Both the position numbers and the translations under genes were made by a program. Below, piece by piece: positions 9,996 through 19,458 of a DNA stretch of 64,000 nt (positions are counted from its first letter, which is position 1; the number at the start of each line of letters is the position of its first letter). The notes under the pieces were generated by a model, which ran no database searches, had not been told where the DNA came from, and saw only the letters and a list, made by a program, of their open reading frames with translations. The stretch is taken from the NCBI RefSeq assembly GCF_001027285.1, contig NZ_CP011509.1, forward strand, positions 6,596,501-6,660,500, in the 5' to 3' direction. Origin of the DNA: Archangium gephyra. Lineage in GTDB: Bacteria; Myxococcota; Myxococcia; Myxococcales; Myxococcaceae.

Positions 9996-11708
9996 TCAGG
10001 GATCGCCCTTCGCCGGTCCCTCGCTGCCCACCGGCGACAGCTTCGCCGACCAGGAGCCCGCGTGCTCGTGAGGCATCAGCTCTCGCGGCGAGCGGTAGTA
10101 CTGCACCGGCGAGTCGTGCAGGAAGTTCGACACCCGGCTCGTGTACAGACACGCGTAACGCTCCACCTGCTCGCCGAACCGGCTGTTCTCGTGCCCCTCC
10201 TTGAAGAGCAGGCCCCAGTACGGGTTGAAGCCTTCCTCCACCTCGCACTCCAGCGTGTCCGCGATCTCCGTCGCCTCGCGCAACGCCCAGCGCAGCTTGT
10301 CCAGCTCCGCCTTCACCTTCCGCCGCTCCTCCTCCAACCGCGCTGTCGCCTCCGGCTCCAGGTCCCCGCGCTCCAGCTTCCGGTCCAGCACGTTGAGCTG
10401 GCCCTTGTGGTGCGCCACCTCGTCGTCCAGCCGCTCCCGCGCCAGCTCCACGTCGGCCAGCCGTAGGATCCGCTCGCGCTGGCCGTCCGTGTAGGTGATC
10501 TCGTCCTCGATCTCCTGCACCACCATGCACGTGCGCCACAGCGAGGTCTTCTTCGACTTGAGGATGTCCCCGTAGATGTGATCGCCCACGTACAGCACGC
10601 ACTCGCCCGCGTAGCCCGTCTGCTGCTCGAACTGCAGCAGGTTGCCGCCCTGGTACACCTTGCCGCGCTCCACGCTCGTGGCCTGGCCCACCACCCGCGC
10701 CTCCTCGCCCGGGCCGGCCGTCTCCAGCTCCAGGAAGGGCCGCTGCTCGGAGAAGAACGCCGGCTTGGCCGCCAGCGTCACGATGTAGTCGAAGTAGTTG
10801 CGCCAGCTGGGGTACTCCGCCAGCTGCCCGTCCAGCAGGTAGCGCATCACCGCGTCCGTGTAGTCCCACGCCGAGTTCGTCAGCAGGAACAGCCGCTTGC
10901 CTCCCGAGCGCAGCTTGTGCAGCGCCGGGCCCAGCTCCGGATCCTGGAAGATGTAGCGCCCCAGCTCCTTGCGCACCTCGCGCTTGAGCGAGTTGTCCCG
11001 GTGCACCGTGTCGATGGCGTCCCGGATGTCGTCGTACAGCTTGCCGTAGTCCACCCGCTGGCCCAGCGACTCCAGCAGCTCGATGATGCCGGCGAAGAGC
11101 CACGCCTCGGGCAGCGCGAAGAGCGTGTCGATCCACGCGAACTGGGGGTTCTTCAGCTTCACGCGCTGGTTGCGGTACAGCTTCTTCCACACCTCGCGAT
11201 CCAGCGGCCTCAAGCCGTGCCAGGCCCGCCCCACGTAGCCGAAGCGATCCATCTTCAGCAGGTTGCCGTTCTCCTTGTCCACGGCGAGCCCGCGCATCAC
11301 GAAGTGGTGGTCGTACTGGAGCTGGCCGACGACCGAGGGGTAGCCGCGCTCGCTGACGAGCTTCGCCAGCGTCATGTCATAGGCGAGCTGCTCCAGCCGG
11401 CGCATGTGGTAGATGGCCAGCGTGTAGTCCATGTCGAAGCCGATCAGCTCGACGCCGGCCATGCGCAGGTTGCGGTTGACGAAGATGTCCCGCGCGCGAG
11501 GCACCTGGCGCAGGGGCGCCCGGGGCACACTCAGCAGGCGGGCGAGCTCGGCGTCGGCGAAGAGCTGCTGGGCACGGCGCTCGGCCTGCTCGGCATTGGC
11601 CCGGTTGAGCGAGGAGCGGAAGCTGCCGTGGAGGGGATCCGAGGTCGTCGGGCTCCCCGGGATGGGTCCGGTCGGAGAGAGTTTCGGTGACACAGGACAG
11701 CAAGACAT
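9996..11708 (-). CDS. HAD-IG family 5'-nucleotidase
   Basis: 570 residues, cytosolic. The haloacid dehalogenase core shows motif I FDMDYTLA (nucleophile D92, acid/base D94), motif II LLTNS in [14 protein letters not shown], and the acidic motif [12 protein letters not shown] near the C-terminal half. Length and the order [24 protein letters not shown] fit the HAD-IG 5'-nucleotidase family related to eukaryotic cytosolic purine 5'-nucleotidase, which dephosphorylates nucleoside monophosphates (IMP/GMP type). A charged helical stretch of about 70 residues, probably coiled coil, follows motif III ([17 protein letters not shown] and on). The ATG at 11708 is preceded by GAGGGGGG and fits better than farther upstream codons. 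It leads the gene at 7750-9966 and is divergent from the zinc-ribbon gene at 11795. Confidence 0.85.
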   Translation of the reverse strand: MSCCPVSPKLSPTGPIPGSPTTSDPLHGSFRSSLNRANAEQAERRAQQLFADAELARLLSVPRAPLRQVPRARDIFVNRNLRMAGVELIGFDMDYTLAIYHMRRLEQLAYDMTLAKLVSERGYPSVVGQLQYDHHFVMRGLAVDKENGNLLKMDRFGYVGRAWHGLRPLDREVWKKLYRNQRVKLKNPQFAWIDTLFALPEAWLFAGIIELLESLGQRVDYGKLYDDIRDAIDTVHRDNSLKREVRKELGRYIFQDPELGPALHKLRSGGKRLFLLTNSAWDYTDAVMRYLLDGQLAEYPSWRNYFDYIVTLAAKPAFFSEQRPFLELETAGPGEEARVVGQATSVERGKVYQGGNLLQFEQQTGYAGECVLYVGDHIYGDILKSKKTSLWRTCMVVQEIEDEITYTDGQRERILRLADVELARERLDDEVAHHKGQLNVLDRKLERGDLEPEATARLEEERRKVKAELDKLRWALREATEIADTLECEVEEGFNPYWGLLFKEGHENSRFGEQVERYACLYTSRVSNFLHDSPVQYYRSPRELMPHEHAGSWSAKLSPVGSEGPAKGDP

Positions 11709-11794
11709 AACACGCCCCCCTCGGGCGCCACCATCCATACGGGTTGTCCACCTTGCGGGGTTGCGAGCGGGCGTGGCACGCTCGCGGGTCCGCA

Positions 11795-12103
11795 ATGAGA
11801 TCGCCCGCCAGACGTCCCCCCCCGTCCGACGCCGAGCTCCACGCGCGGCTCGCCGCCCGTATCGAGGCCCTGGAGGACCGTGTCCGCCAGCTCGAGGTCC
11901 GGGTGCGCGGCCCCGCCGTGGCGCGACGCGTCCGTGCGCAGGGCCCGGTACGTCGGAAGACGGCCGCTCCCCGTACGAGCAGCCGGCCCTCGCCGCGCTG
12001 CCCGGGCTGCACCCTGGAGCTGCCTCCCGGCCCCAAGGGCGAGGCGTGCGTCTGGTGCGGGTTCCAGTTCGACGCCGTCCGGTCCCGGAAGAGGAAGGGA
12101 TGA
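11795..12103 (+). CDS. Small zinc-ribbon protein
   Basis: 102 residues. The N-terminus is basic and Pro-rich, then a short helix (ELHARLAARIEALEDRVRQLEVRV) that could dimerise as a coiled coil, a basic linker, and a C-terminal zinc ribbon of form CxxC-x12-CxxC (CPGC...CVWC-GFQFD). The stop overlaps the ATG of the pseudokinase gene (ATGA), so the two are translationally coupled, which suggests a joint role in the signalling module with the response regulator that follows. I chose the ATG at 11795 because it precedes the first well-formed helix; earlier in-frame codons would add an implausible tail. The binding partner is unknown. Confidence 0.65.
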   Translation: MRSPARRPPPSDAELHARLAARIEALEDRVRQLEVRVRGPAVARRVRAQGPVRRKTAAPRTSSRPSPRCPGCTLELPPGPKGEACVWCGFQFDAVRSRKRKG

Positions 12104-14346
12104 GCACCGCCTACCGGTTGACCGGCCGCATCGAGGCTGGAGATCTCGCCGAGCTGTACGAGGCCGTCCAGGAGCCAGGGGGGCCCCGGGTCGTCATCAA
12201 GCTCTTCCACCCGAAGACGTCCGACCCGCGCTACGCCAGCACGCTGGCCGGGGTCTACAGCGTCCTCAACCCGCTCAACCCCGAGGGCATCGTCCCCGTC
12301 CTCGACATCGGCTTCGTCAAGCAGCGGCTCGCCGTGGTGCGCGACGCCGTCGAGGGCCACTCCCTGGGCACCGCGCTGTACCGGCTCAACACCAAGGAGG
12401 TCCTCCTCCCGCCGGCCACCGCGCTCTGGCTCATCATCCAGCTGCTCGAGTCCGTGGAGCGCGCCCACGCGGCGGGCGTCATCCACGGCTCCATCACCCC
12501 GGGCAACGTGCTGCTCTCGCGCGGCGGGCTGCCCTCGGTGTGCGACTTCGGGGCGTTGCAGGCGCTCCTGGCCGTGCCGGAGCTCAAGCGCGCCTTCGCC
12601 GGCCGGGGCCGCAGCGCCTACCGCGCCCCCGAGGTGGGCCGGGGCGAGCCCCCGGACGTGTTCTCGGACATCTACTCCATCGGCGCCATCGCCTACGAGC
12701 TGCTCACCCTGCGCGAGGCCGTCATCCCCGAGGGCGGCGTCAGCACCCGCCGCGCCGGCCTGCCTCCGCCCAGCCGCCTGGATCGGCGCCTGCACGCGCG
12801 GTTGGATCCGATCATCCTGCGCGCGCTGGAGGCCACGCCCTCGCGGCGCTTCCGCTCCTGCGCCGAGTTCGCCGCCTCGCTGCGCAACTTCCTGTCCACC
12901 CACGGGGGCCTGCCCGGCGCCGAGGACGCGCGCCGCTTCGTGGCCGAGCTCTTCCCCAACGAGATGGCCGCGGGGGCCGCGCCCGGCCCGGTGCCTTTCT
13001 CCGAGCGCTTCTCGCTCACGCCCATCTCCGGTGTGTCACTGGCGGAAGTGGGCGCCGACGCGCTGGAGAAGTCCGTGGTGGTACGGCCCTCGTTCAGCCC
13101 GGCCCTCAGCGAGGCCGATACCATGGAGGCCCCGCCCGCCTTCGAGGAGTACCAGCCCGAGCCCACCATGGCTCCCGGGCCCATCATGGACAGAGGCCTC
13201 CTGGACTCCACCCAGGTGCTCGGGGCCGAGGCCGCGAAGGAGGTGCTCGAGTCCACCTACGTGGGGCCCAGGGAGGGCGCCGCCGAGGTCACCCACTTCG
13301 GGAAGGACGGCACCCAGGTCCGCGCCCGGCTGAAGGAGGGCACCCAGGTCACCCGGGTGGAGCCCAAGGACGCCCCCGAGCCCGGCCGCTCCCAGGCACC
13401 AGGGGACGACGAGCAGACGTGGGTGGCACCTCCCGGGGCCGCGCCGTCCAAGCCGCGCCGCGCTCCCGTGTTGCCGGGGGGCGCCGCGCCCAGGGAAGTC
13501 ACGCGCATCGGCAAGAATCCCCGCCTGCGCGTGGTGGAGGACTACTCCCGCCCCGAGCCGGAGCCGGAGCCGCGGCCCGAGCCCCACAAGCCTCCGGTGG
13601 ATCCGGATGACTTGATCGACACCGCGAAGATCGAGCCGACGGGCGTGCGCATCCGTCCGCCGCTCTCCGAGGGCACGCAGACGCGCGCTCGTCTGCCTCC
13701 GTCACTGGTACGGGGCCATGTGTCCGAGCAGCCCCCGGCGGCCGAGCCGGATCGCTCGTACATCCCCATGCCGCCGCCCACGTCGCCCGAGGTGAAGGCG
13801 GCGGTGGCCCAGCGCCGCCTGTTCACCGAGGAGCGCAACCTCCTGGCGGATCTGCGGCGCCGGCGTCAGATGCTGGCCGTGGCCGGTGGCATCGCGCTGG
13901 TGGGGGTGGTGTGCTTCGCCTTCGCGGCGTGGAAGTTCTCGCAGCGCCCCCAGCTCGACACGGATCCCAAGGTGTCCGCGGTCAGCGGCGCCGTGGAGCA
14001 GTACCTCCAGATGCCGGATGCGCCGCCTTCCGGAGCCGGGAAACCGGGTTCCACCGCACCGCAGGATCCCGGGGGGGTCTCTCCCCAGAGCGGGATCGAG
14101 GAGGCTCCCAGGAGCTCGGTCGCGTACCTGTCGCTCGAGGCCAACCAGCCGGCGCGCGCCTATATCGACGGCGTGCGGGTGAAGCGCAACCTGCCGCTGG
14201 TGCGCTATCCGGTGAAGCCGGGCAACCGGGAGATCATCATCGAGACGATCGGCCTCCCGCGCCAGCGCGAGCTGTTCGAGGTGCGCCTGGAGCGCGGCGA
14301 GCACAAGAAGCTGGAGCAGCTCTTCAAGCCACCCCCCCACCGCTGA
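12100..14346 (+). CDS. Membrane-anchored Ser/Thr pseudokinase with C-terminal PEGA-like domain
   Basis: 748 residues. Residues about 5-280 form a Hanks-type kinase fold: the ATP lysine is kept (VVIK, K34), as are DFG (D149) and an APE (YRAPEV). The catalytic loop reads HGSITPGN (129-136) where an active kinase has HRDxKPEN, so the catalytic Asp is replaced by S131 and the Lys by T133. This predicts a pseudokinase that may still bind nucleotide. A Pro/Glu-rich linker with repeated STxV and GTQVxxR motifs leads to one membrane helix (MLAVAGGIALVGVVCFAFAA). The outer part ends in a PEGA-like domain (AYIDGVRVKRNLPLVRYPVKPG). It overlaps the zinc-ribbon gene and lies 4 bases before the response regulator gene, so the three form one operon. 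Confidence 0.85.
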   Translation: MSTAYRLTGRIEAGDLAELYEAVQEPGGPRVVIKLFHPKTSDPRYASTLAGVYSVLNPLNPEGIVPVLDIGFVKQRLAVVRDAVEGHSLGTALYRLNTKEVLLPPATALWLIIQLLESVERAHAAGVIHGSITPGNVLLSRGGLPSVCDFGALQALLAVPELKRAFAGRGRSAYRAPEVGRGEPPDVFSDIYSIGAIAYELLTLREAVIPEGGVSTRRAGLPPPSRLDRRLHARLDPIILRALEATPSRRFRSCAEFAASLRNFLSTHGGLPGAEDARRFVAELFPNEMAAGAAPGPVPFSERFSLTPISGVSLAEVGADALEKSVVVRPSFSPALSEADTMEAPPAFEEYQPEPTMAPGPIMDRGLLDSTQVLGAEAAKEVLESTYVGPREGAAEVTHFGKDGTQVRARLKEGTQVTRVEPKDAPEPGRSQAPGDDEQTWVAPPGAAPSKPRRAPVLPGGAAPREVTRIGKNPRLRVVEDYSRPEPEPEPRPEPHKPPVDPDDLIDTAKIEPTGVRIRPPLSEGTQTRARLPPSLVRGHVSEQPPAAEPDRSYIPMPPPTSPEVKAAVAQRRLFTEERNLLADLRRRRQMLAVAGGIALVGVVCFAFAAWKFSQRPQLDTDPKVSAVSGAVEQYLQMPDAPPSGAGKPGSTAPQDPGGVSPQSGIEEAPRSSVAYLSLEANQPARAYIDGVRVKRNLPLVRYPVKPGNREIIIETIGLPRQRELFEVRLERGEHKKLEQLFKPPPHR

Positions 14347-14350
14347 GGCC

Positions 14351-15010
14351 ATGGACCGCACCCGCGTCTTCGTCGTCGAGGATCAGCCGAACCTGCTGCG
14401 CAACCTCCTCAAGGTGTTGGGGAGCTTTCCGGAGCTGGAGGTGGTGGGCAGCGCCCAGGATGGGGAGCAGGCGGTGGAGGAGGTGGTGCGGGTGCAGCCG
14501 CAGCTGGTGCTGTTGGACCTGGAGCTGCCGGGGTTCAACGGCATCGAGGTGACGCGGCGGGTGAAGCGCCGGGCGCCCGGGGTGGAGGTGCTCATCCTCA
14601 CGTCCTTCGAGGACGAGCAGAAGGTGTACGAGGCCATTCAAGCGGGGGCCTCGGGGTACCTGGTGAAGCGGGTGGGGCCGGAGAAGATCCGCTCGGGCAT
14701 CCGCGAGGTGATGGAGGGGGGCACGGTGCTCGAGCCCCTCATCGCGCGGCGCTTCTGGAACTACTTCCAGTCGATTCAGGCGAAGCCGCCCGAGGCGGAG
14801 AAGCAGAACCCCTGGGGCCTGACGCCGGCCGAGTTCGACGTGCTGCGCTACGTGGCCAAGGGCCTGTCCAACGCCGAGGTGGGGCGGGTGATGACGCTGG
14901 AGCGGCGCACGGTGCGCACGCACCTCTCACACATCTACCGGAAGATGGGCGTCAACTCGCACGTGGAGGCGGTGGTGCTGGCCCTGCGCGCGGGGCTCGT
15001 GGAGCTCTGA
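14351..15010 (+). CDS. NarL/FixJ-type response regulator
   Basis: 219 residues. An N-terminal receiver domain has the acidic pocket E10/D11, the phospho-acceptor D56 (LLDLELPG), the conserved Thr/Ser (ILTSF) and the Lys (YLVKRVG). The C-terminal LuxR-type helix-turn-helix spans roughly 155-215 (LTPAEFDVLRYVAKGLSNAEVG...VRTHLSHIYRKMG). It is a DNA-binding transcription regulator controlled by phosphorylation. No histidine kinase lies beside it; its immediate partner is the pseudokinase gene 4 bases upstream, so the input may be an orphan kinase elsewhere or a phosphorylation-independent contact. The ATG is preceded by GAGG inside the upstream stop region. Confidence 0.9.
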   Translation: MDRTRVFVVEDQPNLLRNLLKVLGSFPELEVVGSAQDGEQAVEEVVRVQPQLVLLDLELPGFNGIEVTRRVKRRAPGVEVLILTSFEDEQKVYEAIQAGASGYLVKRVGPEKIRSGIREVMEGGTVLEPLIARRFWNYFQSIQAKPPEAEKQNPWGLTPAEFDVLRYVAKGLSNAEVGRVMTLERRTVRTHLSHIYRKMGVNSHVEAVVLALRAGLVEL

Positions 15011-15030
15011 GCCCCGCCGCACCCGCGCGC

Positions 15031-16263
15031 TCACCAGCGCAGGGGCAGGGAGTCGAAGCCGCGGAAGGTCAGGCTGTGGCACTTGAGCCGTGGCTGCCGC
15101 GTCTCGTCCAGGCGCAGCCCGGGCAGGCGCTCCAGCAGCAGGGTGAGGCCGATCTCCAGCTCGCGGCGGGACAGGCCGGCCCCCATGCAGTGGTGCGCCC
15201 CGAAGCCGAACGAGGCGTGCTTCTGCTGCGTGCTGTCCCGGGTGATGTCGAAGCGATCCGGCTCCGGGAAGGCCGAGGGATCCCGGTTGGCCGAGGCCAT
15301 CATCAGGAAGACGAGCTGTCCCTTGCGCAGCTGCTTGCCATGCCACTCGAAGTCCTCGCCGGCCACGCGGGTGATGGAGGGCACCGCCGAGGTGTAGCGC
15401 AGCATCTCCTCCACCGCCGACTTCATCAGCCCCATGTCCGCCCGCAGCTTCTGGAGCTGATCGGGGTGGGTGAGCAGATCGTAGAGGCCGTTGCAGAGCT
15501 GATCGGTGGTGGTGGTGTGCCCGGCGAACATGATGAGGCAGATGTTGGCCACCAGCTCCTCCGGGGTCATCCGGCCCTCGGCCTCCGCCTGGATCATCAG
15601 GCTGAGCGAGTCCGTACCAGGGTTGCGGCGGCGCTCCTCGATGACGGGCAGCAGCAACTGCTTCATCTCCACCATGGCCTGGTTGGCGTTGGTGGCCAGC
15701 TCCACCGGGTTGGCGCCCACGGCGGGGGCGCTGAAATCGGCCAGGTACTCGGACCAGCGCTTGAAGCGGGCGCGATCCGCGAGCGGGACGTTGATCAGCT
15801 CGGCCAGGGCGAGCGCGGGCATCGGGAAGGCGATGTCCTTGAGCAGATCCATGTGGCCCTGGGGATACACCTCGTCCAGCAGCTCGCGCATGATGCGGTG
15901 GACGGTGGGGCGCATGTCGTCCAGCTTCTGGTTGGAGAAGCCCGTGAGCGTCTGCCGGCGCAGCCGCACGTGCTCCGAGCCATCCTTCATGAACATCTGA
16001 TGCTGGATGGTCCCCAGGAACTCCCGGGCGACATTCGGGTCGACCCCCTGGAGCTGGTACTCGAAGAGCTGTCCGCGGGAGGCGCTCAGGCGCGGATCCC
16101 GGAAGCCCTCCATCACGTCGTCATGGCGGGTGATGAACCACGCCTGCATCGGCTCCACGAAATGAACCGGATCGTTCTCCCGCAGATCCTTGTAGAGCGG
16201 GATGGGATTGCGCAGGTTCTCGGGGCTGAAGAGGTTGCGGTCGGTAACGGTGGAGCCAGTCAT
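15031..16263 (-). CDS. Cytochrome P450
   Basis: 410 residues, soluble bacterial class. The heme-binding loop is FGFGAHHCMGAG with the thiolate ligand C359; the I-helix oxygen-activation motif is AGHTTT (247-252), and the K-helix ExxR pair is E286/R289 (EEMLR). The PERF-type region reads FPEPDRFD. The substrate cannot be read from sequence; relatives hydroxylate small lipophilic or polyketide substrates and need a ferredoxin and reductase supplied from elsewhere. I chose the ATG at 16263 (MTGSTVTDRN); a further 9 codons upstream are possible. It is convergent with the response regulator gene and about 40% or less similar to the two P450s at 45-48 kb by eye, so it is not part of that duplication. 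Confidence 0.92.
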   Translation of the reverse strand: MTGSTVTDRNLFSPENLRNPIPLYKDLRENDPVHFVEPMQAWFITRHDDVMEGFRDPRLSASRGQLFEYQLQGVDPNVAREFLGTIQHQMFMKDGSEHVRLRRQTLTGFSNQKLDDMRPTVHRIMRELLDEVYPQGHMDLLKDIAFPMPALALAELINVPLADRARFKRWSEYLADFSAPAVGANPVELATNANQAMVEMKQLLLPVIEERRRNPGTDSLSLMIQAEAEGRMTPEELVANICLIMFAGHTTTTDQLCNGLYDLLTHPDQLQKLRADMGLMKSAVEEMLRYTSAVPSITRVAGEDFEWHGKQLRKGQLVFLMMASANRDPSAFPEPDRFDITRDSTQQKHASFGFGAHHCMGAGLSRRELEIGLTLLLERLPGLRLDETRQPRLKCHSLTFRGFDSLPLRW

Positions 16264-16302
16264 GGCGCGGCACAGTAGTTGCCGCTCCATGCACTGTCGA
16301 GG

Positions 16303-16968
16303 TCAGGGCGTGTTGCCGCGCACCAGCCGCAGGTGGCGCTTTCCGCGGCGCGCACCGCCCGCGTAGGCACCCGGGGAGTGCGGCACGTAGGGCTGATCGC
16401 GCAGGCCGTCCTTGCGGCTCCAGTCCTTGGGCGCGAGCGGATCCGACGGCCCGCGCAGTCCCGAGCGGAGGATGACCCCGAAGAGCACCGTCAGCAGCAG
16501 GGAGACGGTGATGAGCGTCAGGCTGGAGTTGGTGAAGAGCCCATCGAGCGCGGGCGACGGATCCGGCATGAAGAGCATGGCGCCGAGCAGCATCCACCAC
16601 AGTCCACACACCAGCAGGCACGTGCTGCCGAACCAGATCTTCACCCGCGACCAGAAGGTGCGCCGCGGGGGGAAGGGCGTGGGGGTGGCTCCGCGCTGCA
16701 CGGGATACTGCCGGGACGGCTCTTCTTCGTGGGCGAGTCTCGCCAGGGCGTGCTCCGGGAGGGTTCCGCTCCTGCGCATGCCGCGCGCCGGGAAGGCGAG
16801 GGTGGCCCCATGGCGCCAACGCATCGCCGCGATGGCCAGCACCAGCAGCACGAAGGCGGCGAAGGCGGTGGGGCCCATCCGGCTGGCCCCGTAGGCCCCG
16901 TGAATCACCAGGGCGCAGACGAGCGCGGGGAGCAGCAGCCGGAAGCGGGGGGGCGGAGACGCCAGCAT
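16303..16968 (-). CDS. Four-helix membrane protein of unknown function
   Basis: 221 residues. Two hydrophobic helices lie near the N-terminus (LLLPALVCALVIHGAYG; FAAFVLLVLAIAAM), then a basic cytosolic linker of about 65 residues, then two more helices (STCLLVCGLWWMLLGAMLF; LTLITVSLLLTVLFGVIL). The C-terminal 50 residues are basic and Gly-rich (AYAGGARRGKRHLRLVRG) and presumably cytosolic. I recognise no family. It lies 39 bases upstream of the P450 gene on the same strand, so the two may be co-transcribed. The start is the ATG that opens the first helix. Confidence 0.6.
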   Translation of the reverse strand: MLASPPPRFRLLLPALVCALVIHGAYGASRMGPTAFAAFVLLVLAIAAMRWRHGATLAFPARGMRRSGTLPEHALARLAHEEEPSRQYPVQRGATPTPFPPRRTFWSRVKIWFGSTCLLVCGLWWMLLGAMLFMPDPSPALDGLFTNSSLTLITVSLLLTVLFGVILRSGLRGPSDPLAPKDWSRKDGLRDQPYVPHSPGAYAGGARRGKRHLRLVRGNTP

Positions 16969-17142
16969 GAAGTGAACGGTAGCAGAGATGCGCAGCCGCT
17001 CCAGTTTGCCACCAGTGCGGGTCTCCTGAACACCCCACCCGGGGAGGCGTGTCCGTTCGCGGACGCGGGACCTCTTCCCCCGTGAGGAATCCAGCTTGCT
17101 TGGATGGATTCCGAGCGGGCTGGAGCTTGGTAGCGTGCGCGC

Positions 17143-17775
17143 ATGCCTCCCACCGCGCTCGCCCTCGGCGCCCTGCTGCTCGCCGCCGCGCCCCCGCCGC
17201 CCCCGGCTCCCGGAAACCCTCCCTCGGCGGGCGCCGCCGCCGCGCGGAAGCCGGGCGCCGCCCGGTGCTCGGCCAGCGGCCTCTCGTCCGAGCCGGCTCC
17301 GGCCCAGCCTCCGTTGCCCCCGCTGGTGGAGTCGATGCGCCGCCGCATCGTCGCCGCCGCGGTGGCCTGTGACTACGTGGCCCTGGCGGTACTCGCCCGC
17401 GAGAATGGATCGCGGTTCAGCTTCTCCACCTACTCCATCTCCAGCGACGACCCGGCCGCCTTCTGGCGGAAACGCGAGTCGTATGGAGAACCGGTGCTCG
17501 CGCGGCTGGTGAAGGTGCTCCAGCTTCCCCATGCCCAGCGAGAGGACAGGTACATCTGGCCGGCGCTGTCCCTCCACCCGGCCGTCACGCCTGAAGACGT
17601 GAAGGTGATAGGCCAGCTGTTCCCGGCGGACGAGCTCGCCGCGGTGCTTGCCGATCCGCACGCTTCCAAGGATTACCAGGGCACCCTCCTGGTGATCCTC
17701 GCCAACGGGGACTGGCTGGAGGGGGAGCGCGGCCGGTGGTCCGAATACCCGTGGAGCAAGGAGAAGCGCCCATGA
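17143..17775 (+). CDS. Exported protein of unknown function
   Basis: 210 residues. A hydrophobic N-terminus (ALALGALLLAAA) is followed by a Pro/Ala-rich linker, consistent with export. The folded part (about 65-205) contains LVESMRRRIVAAAVACDYVALAVLA, which resembles a helical pair seen in myxobacterial exported proteins of unknown role, and an aromatic-rich stretch (FSFSTYSISSDDPAAFWRK). No catalytic motif is evident. Its stop overlaps the start of the next gene (ATGA), so the two are translationally coupled and probably work together at the cell surface or in the periplasm. Confidence 0.65.
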   Translation: MPPTALALGALLLAAAPPPPPAPGNPPSAGAAAARKPGAARCSASGLSSEPAPAQPPLPPLVESMRRRIVAAAVACDYVALAVLARENGSRFSFSTYSISSDDPAAFWRKRESYGEPVLARLVKVLQLPHAQREDRYIWPALSLHPAVTPEDVKVIGQLFPADELAAVLADPHASKDYQGTLLVILANGDWLEGERGRWSEYPWSKEKRP

Positions 17776-19166
17776 GGAAGACAGCGGCGGCGGTGCTGTG
17801 GGCGGTGTTGGCGTTTCCGGCCTGGGCCCAGGCTCCCGCGCTGCCTCGCGAGGCGGATGCGGACGTCGATGGGGACGCGAAGCCCGAGCGCATCGTCCTC
17901 GAGGGGACGCGCGACTTCGTGCTCCGCGCCGGCGGCGCCGAGGCCCGGTCGAGTGTGACGGGGCGTGTGCTGGGGCTGGAGCTGCTGGACCTCGACGAGC
18001 CGAGTACGGGCAAGGAGGTGCTGGTCCACGCGGAGAGCCCGGAGCGGAGTCCCGAAGTGCAGCTCTTCCGCTGGAAGGGGGGAGCGCTCGAGCGGGTTCC
18101 CCTCCCACCGGGCAAGCCCCAGGCTTCTGGTAGCGGCATTGTCCTCTTCGACGTGCCCATGGGCTTCTGGTCCCGGCGGGACAAGTACACGTACGACGCC
18201 GACAAGCCCGGCTTCTCCGAGGTGCCGCAGGGGCTGTACTTCATCCACGGTGAGCGCAACGTGTTTCTGCCGCGCGAGACGCCGCTGGTGAGCGAGCCCG
18301 GGGGAGTGCTCCTGCTGCCGCTTCCCGCCCATACGAACCCCCAGCTCATCGCCTTCGCGCCTGATCCGGGGGCGCGCCGGGAATCAGCGAGCTCGGGCTG
18401 GTATCTGGTCGAGGTCGACCGCCTGGTGGGGTGGGTTCGGGGTGATGCGCTGACCCTGAACAAACCCGAGAACCGGGTCGACATGTGGCTCGACCGGGAC
18501 ACCTCCCTCTACGACGTGTATTCGGACACGGACCTGGATGGTGACGGTCTGGGTGACTCGGTGAGCCTGGAGCGGCCAGAGGGCACTTCGCCGGGAGCGC
18601 TCCTCATCGGCAACCACCGGGTGAAGCTCCCGGCGCATCCCGACACGAAGCTTCAGGGCGTCGACCTCGACTTCACGGACAAGTACCGGGAGGTCTTCCT
18701 TCAAGGGAAGGAGGAGTCGCGCCTGGTGCGCTTCGAGGGCGGGGCGCCACGGGTGGTGGCGCTCCCCGAATGCGACGAGTACTTCTTCCGCGGCGACAAC
18801 GCGCTGATGTGCGTGGGCCGGGAGTACCAGGAGCACAAGGGAGGGACGGTCCAGCGCAATCGCTACTTCGTCTTCGACACGAAGCAGGAGACCTTCCGCG
18901 AGCGTCCCCAGTCGCTCTACACGCACTACGTGCCGGAGTTGGACGTGAAGAAGACCTTCCCCTTGCTGCGGTCGCGGGAGCCGAAGGCGCCGGTGGTCGC
19001 GAGGCTGGCGGCGGACAGCACCATCGAGGTGCTGGTGAAGAGCGCCTCCGACGGGCACGGGAGGAATTGGTTCCTCGTGCGTTCGCAGACGGGGTTGCTC
19101 GGCTGGGCAGAGGTGGACACGGTCTTCAAGAACGTCTCCCCCCGCAGGGACGACTTCGAGCCGTAG
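17772..19166 (+). CDS. Exported protein with SH3-like and FG-GAP/VCBS-like segments
   Basis: 464 residues with a clear signal peptide (AAAVLWAVLAFPAWAQA). The mature part begins with a calcium-type repeat (DADVDGDAKPERIVLEG) and has a second (SDTDLDGDGLGDSVSLE), as in FG-GAP/VCBS propeller proteins. Two SH3-like barrels are suggested by WYLVEVDRLVGWVRGDAL and, at the C-terminus, NWFLVRSQTGLLGWAEVD; bacterial SH3 domains often bind peptidoglycan or peptide linkers. The ATG overlaps the stop of the upstream exported protein. A periplasmic or cell-surface structural role is inferred; no enzyme motif is visible. Confidence 0.65.
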   Translation: MRKTAAAVLWAVLAFPAWAQAPALPREADADVDGDAKPERIVLEGTRDFVLRAGGAEARSSVTGRVLGLELLDLDEPSTGKEVLVHAESPERSPEVQLFRWKGGALERVPLPPGKPQASGSGIVLFDVPMGFWSRRDKYTYDADKPGFSEVPQGLYFIHGERNVFLPRETPLVSEPGGVLLLPLPAHTNPQLIAFAPDPGARRESASSGWYLVEVDRLVGWVRGDALTLNKPENRVDMWLDRDTSLYDVYSDTDLDGDGLGDSVSLERPEGTSPGALLIGNHRVKLPAHPDTKLQGVDLDFTDKYREVFLQGKEESRLVRFEGGAPRVVALPECDEYFFRGDNALMCVGREYQEHKGGTVQRNRYFVFDTKQETFRERPQSLYTHYVPELDVKKTFPLLRSREPKAPVVARLAADSTIEVLVKSASDGHGRNWFLVRSQTGLLGWAEVDTVFKNVSPRRDDFEP

Positions 19167-19391
19167 CGCCGCCGGACGAAGGAGAAGGCCCAGGCTCTCA
19201 CTCCTGCCGCGCTCATGGTGGGTGGCAGACGGGGGCGGCCCCTGTACTCGCCCGCGCGGAACGCGTGGCTACCCACGGCTTCCCCAGTGTCGCCAGCAGC
19301 TCCCGGAGTGCCGCGGTGCTGCTGCACACCAGGCAGGTGCTCCTGATGAGCGGCAGCGAGCCGGGGGGCGCTCCGGCCGCGATGGGGAGCA

Positions 19392-19414
19392 ACTGGTCCG
19401 ATTGTCGGACCAGT
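19392..19414. other. Perfect dyad in the 292-base gap between convergent genes
   Basis: Arms ACTGGTCCGA and TCGGACCAGT pair perfectly over 10 bases with the loop TTG. It lies in the 19167-19458 gap, which separates two convergent genes and otherwise holds no gene I can support. A terminator stem without a U-run or a protein-binding dyad are both possible. On the minus strand the surrounding 180 bases read without stops in one frame but show no start or family motif. Confidence 0.4.
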
Positions 19415-19458
19415 CGGCACGCCGCGCGGCCGGAAGGCGCCCCGTGCTTTGCTGGGGC

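Noticed and set aside
7732-10071. A 779-codon open frame on the plus strand
   Set aside because: Antisense to the exported pilin-like-domain protein, which has a signal peptide and shared domain; no motif on this strand.
19221-19440. Possible short minus-strand gene in the 292-base gap
   Set aside because: A stop-free stretch exists but has no start with a ribosome binding site and no recognisable motif.
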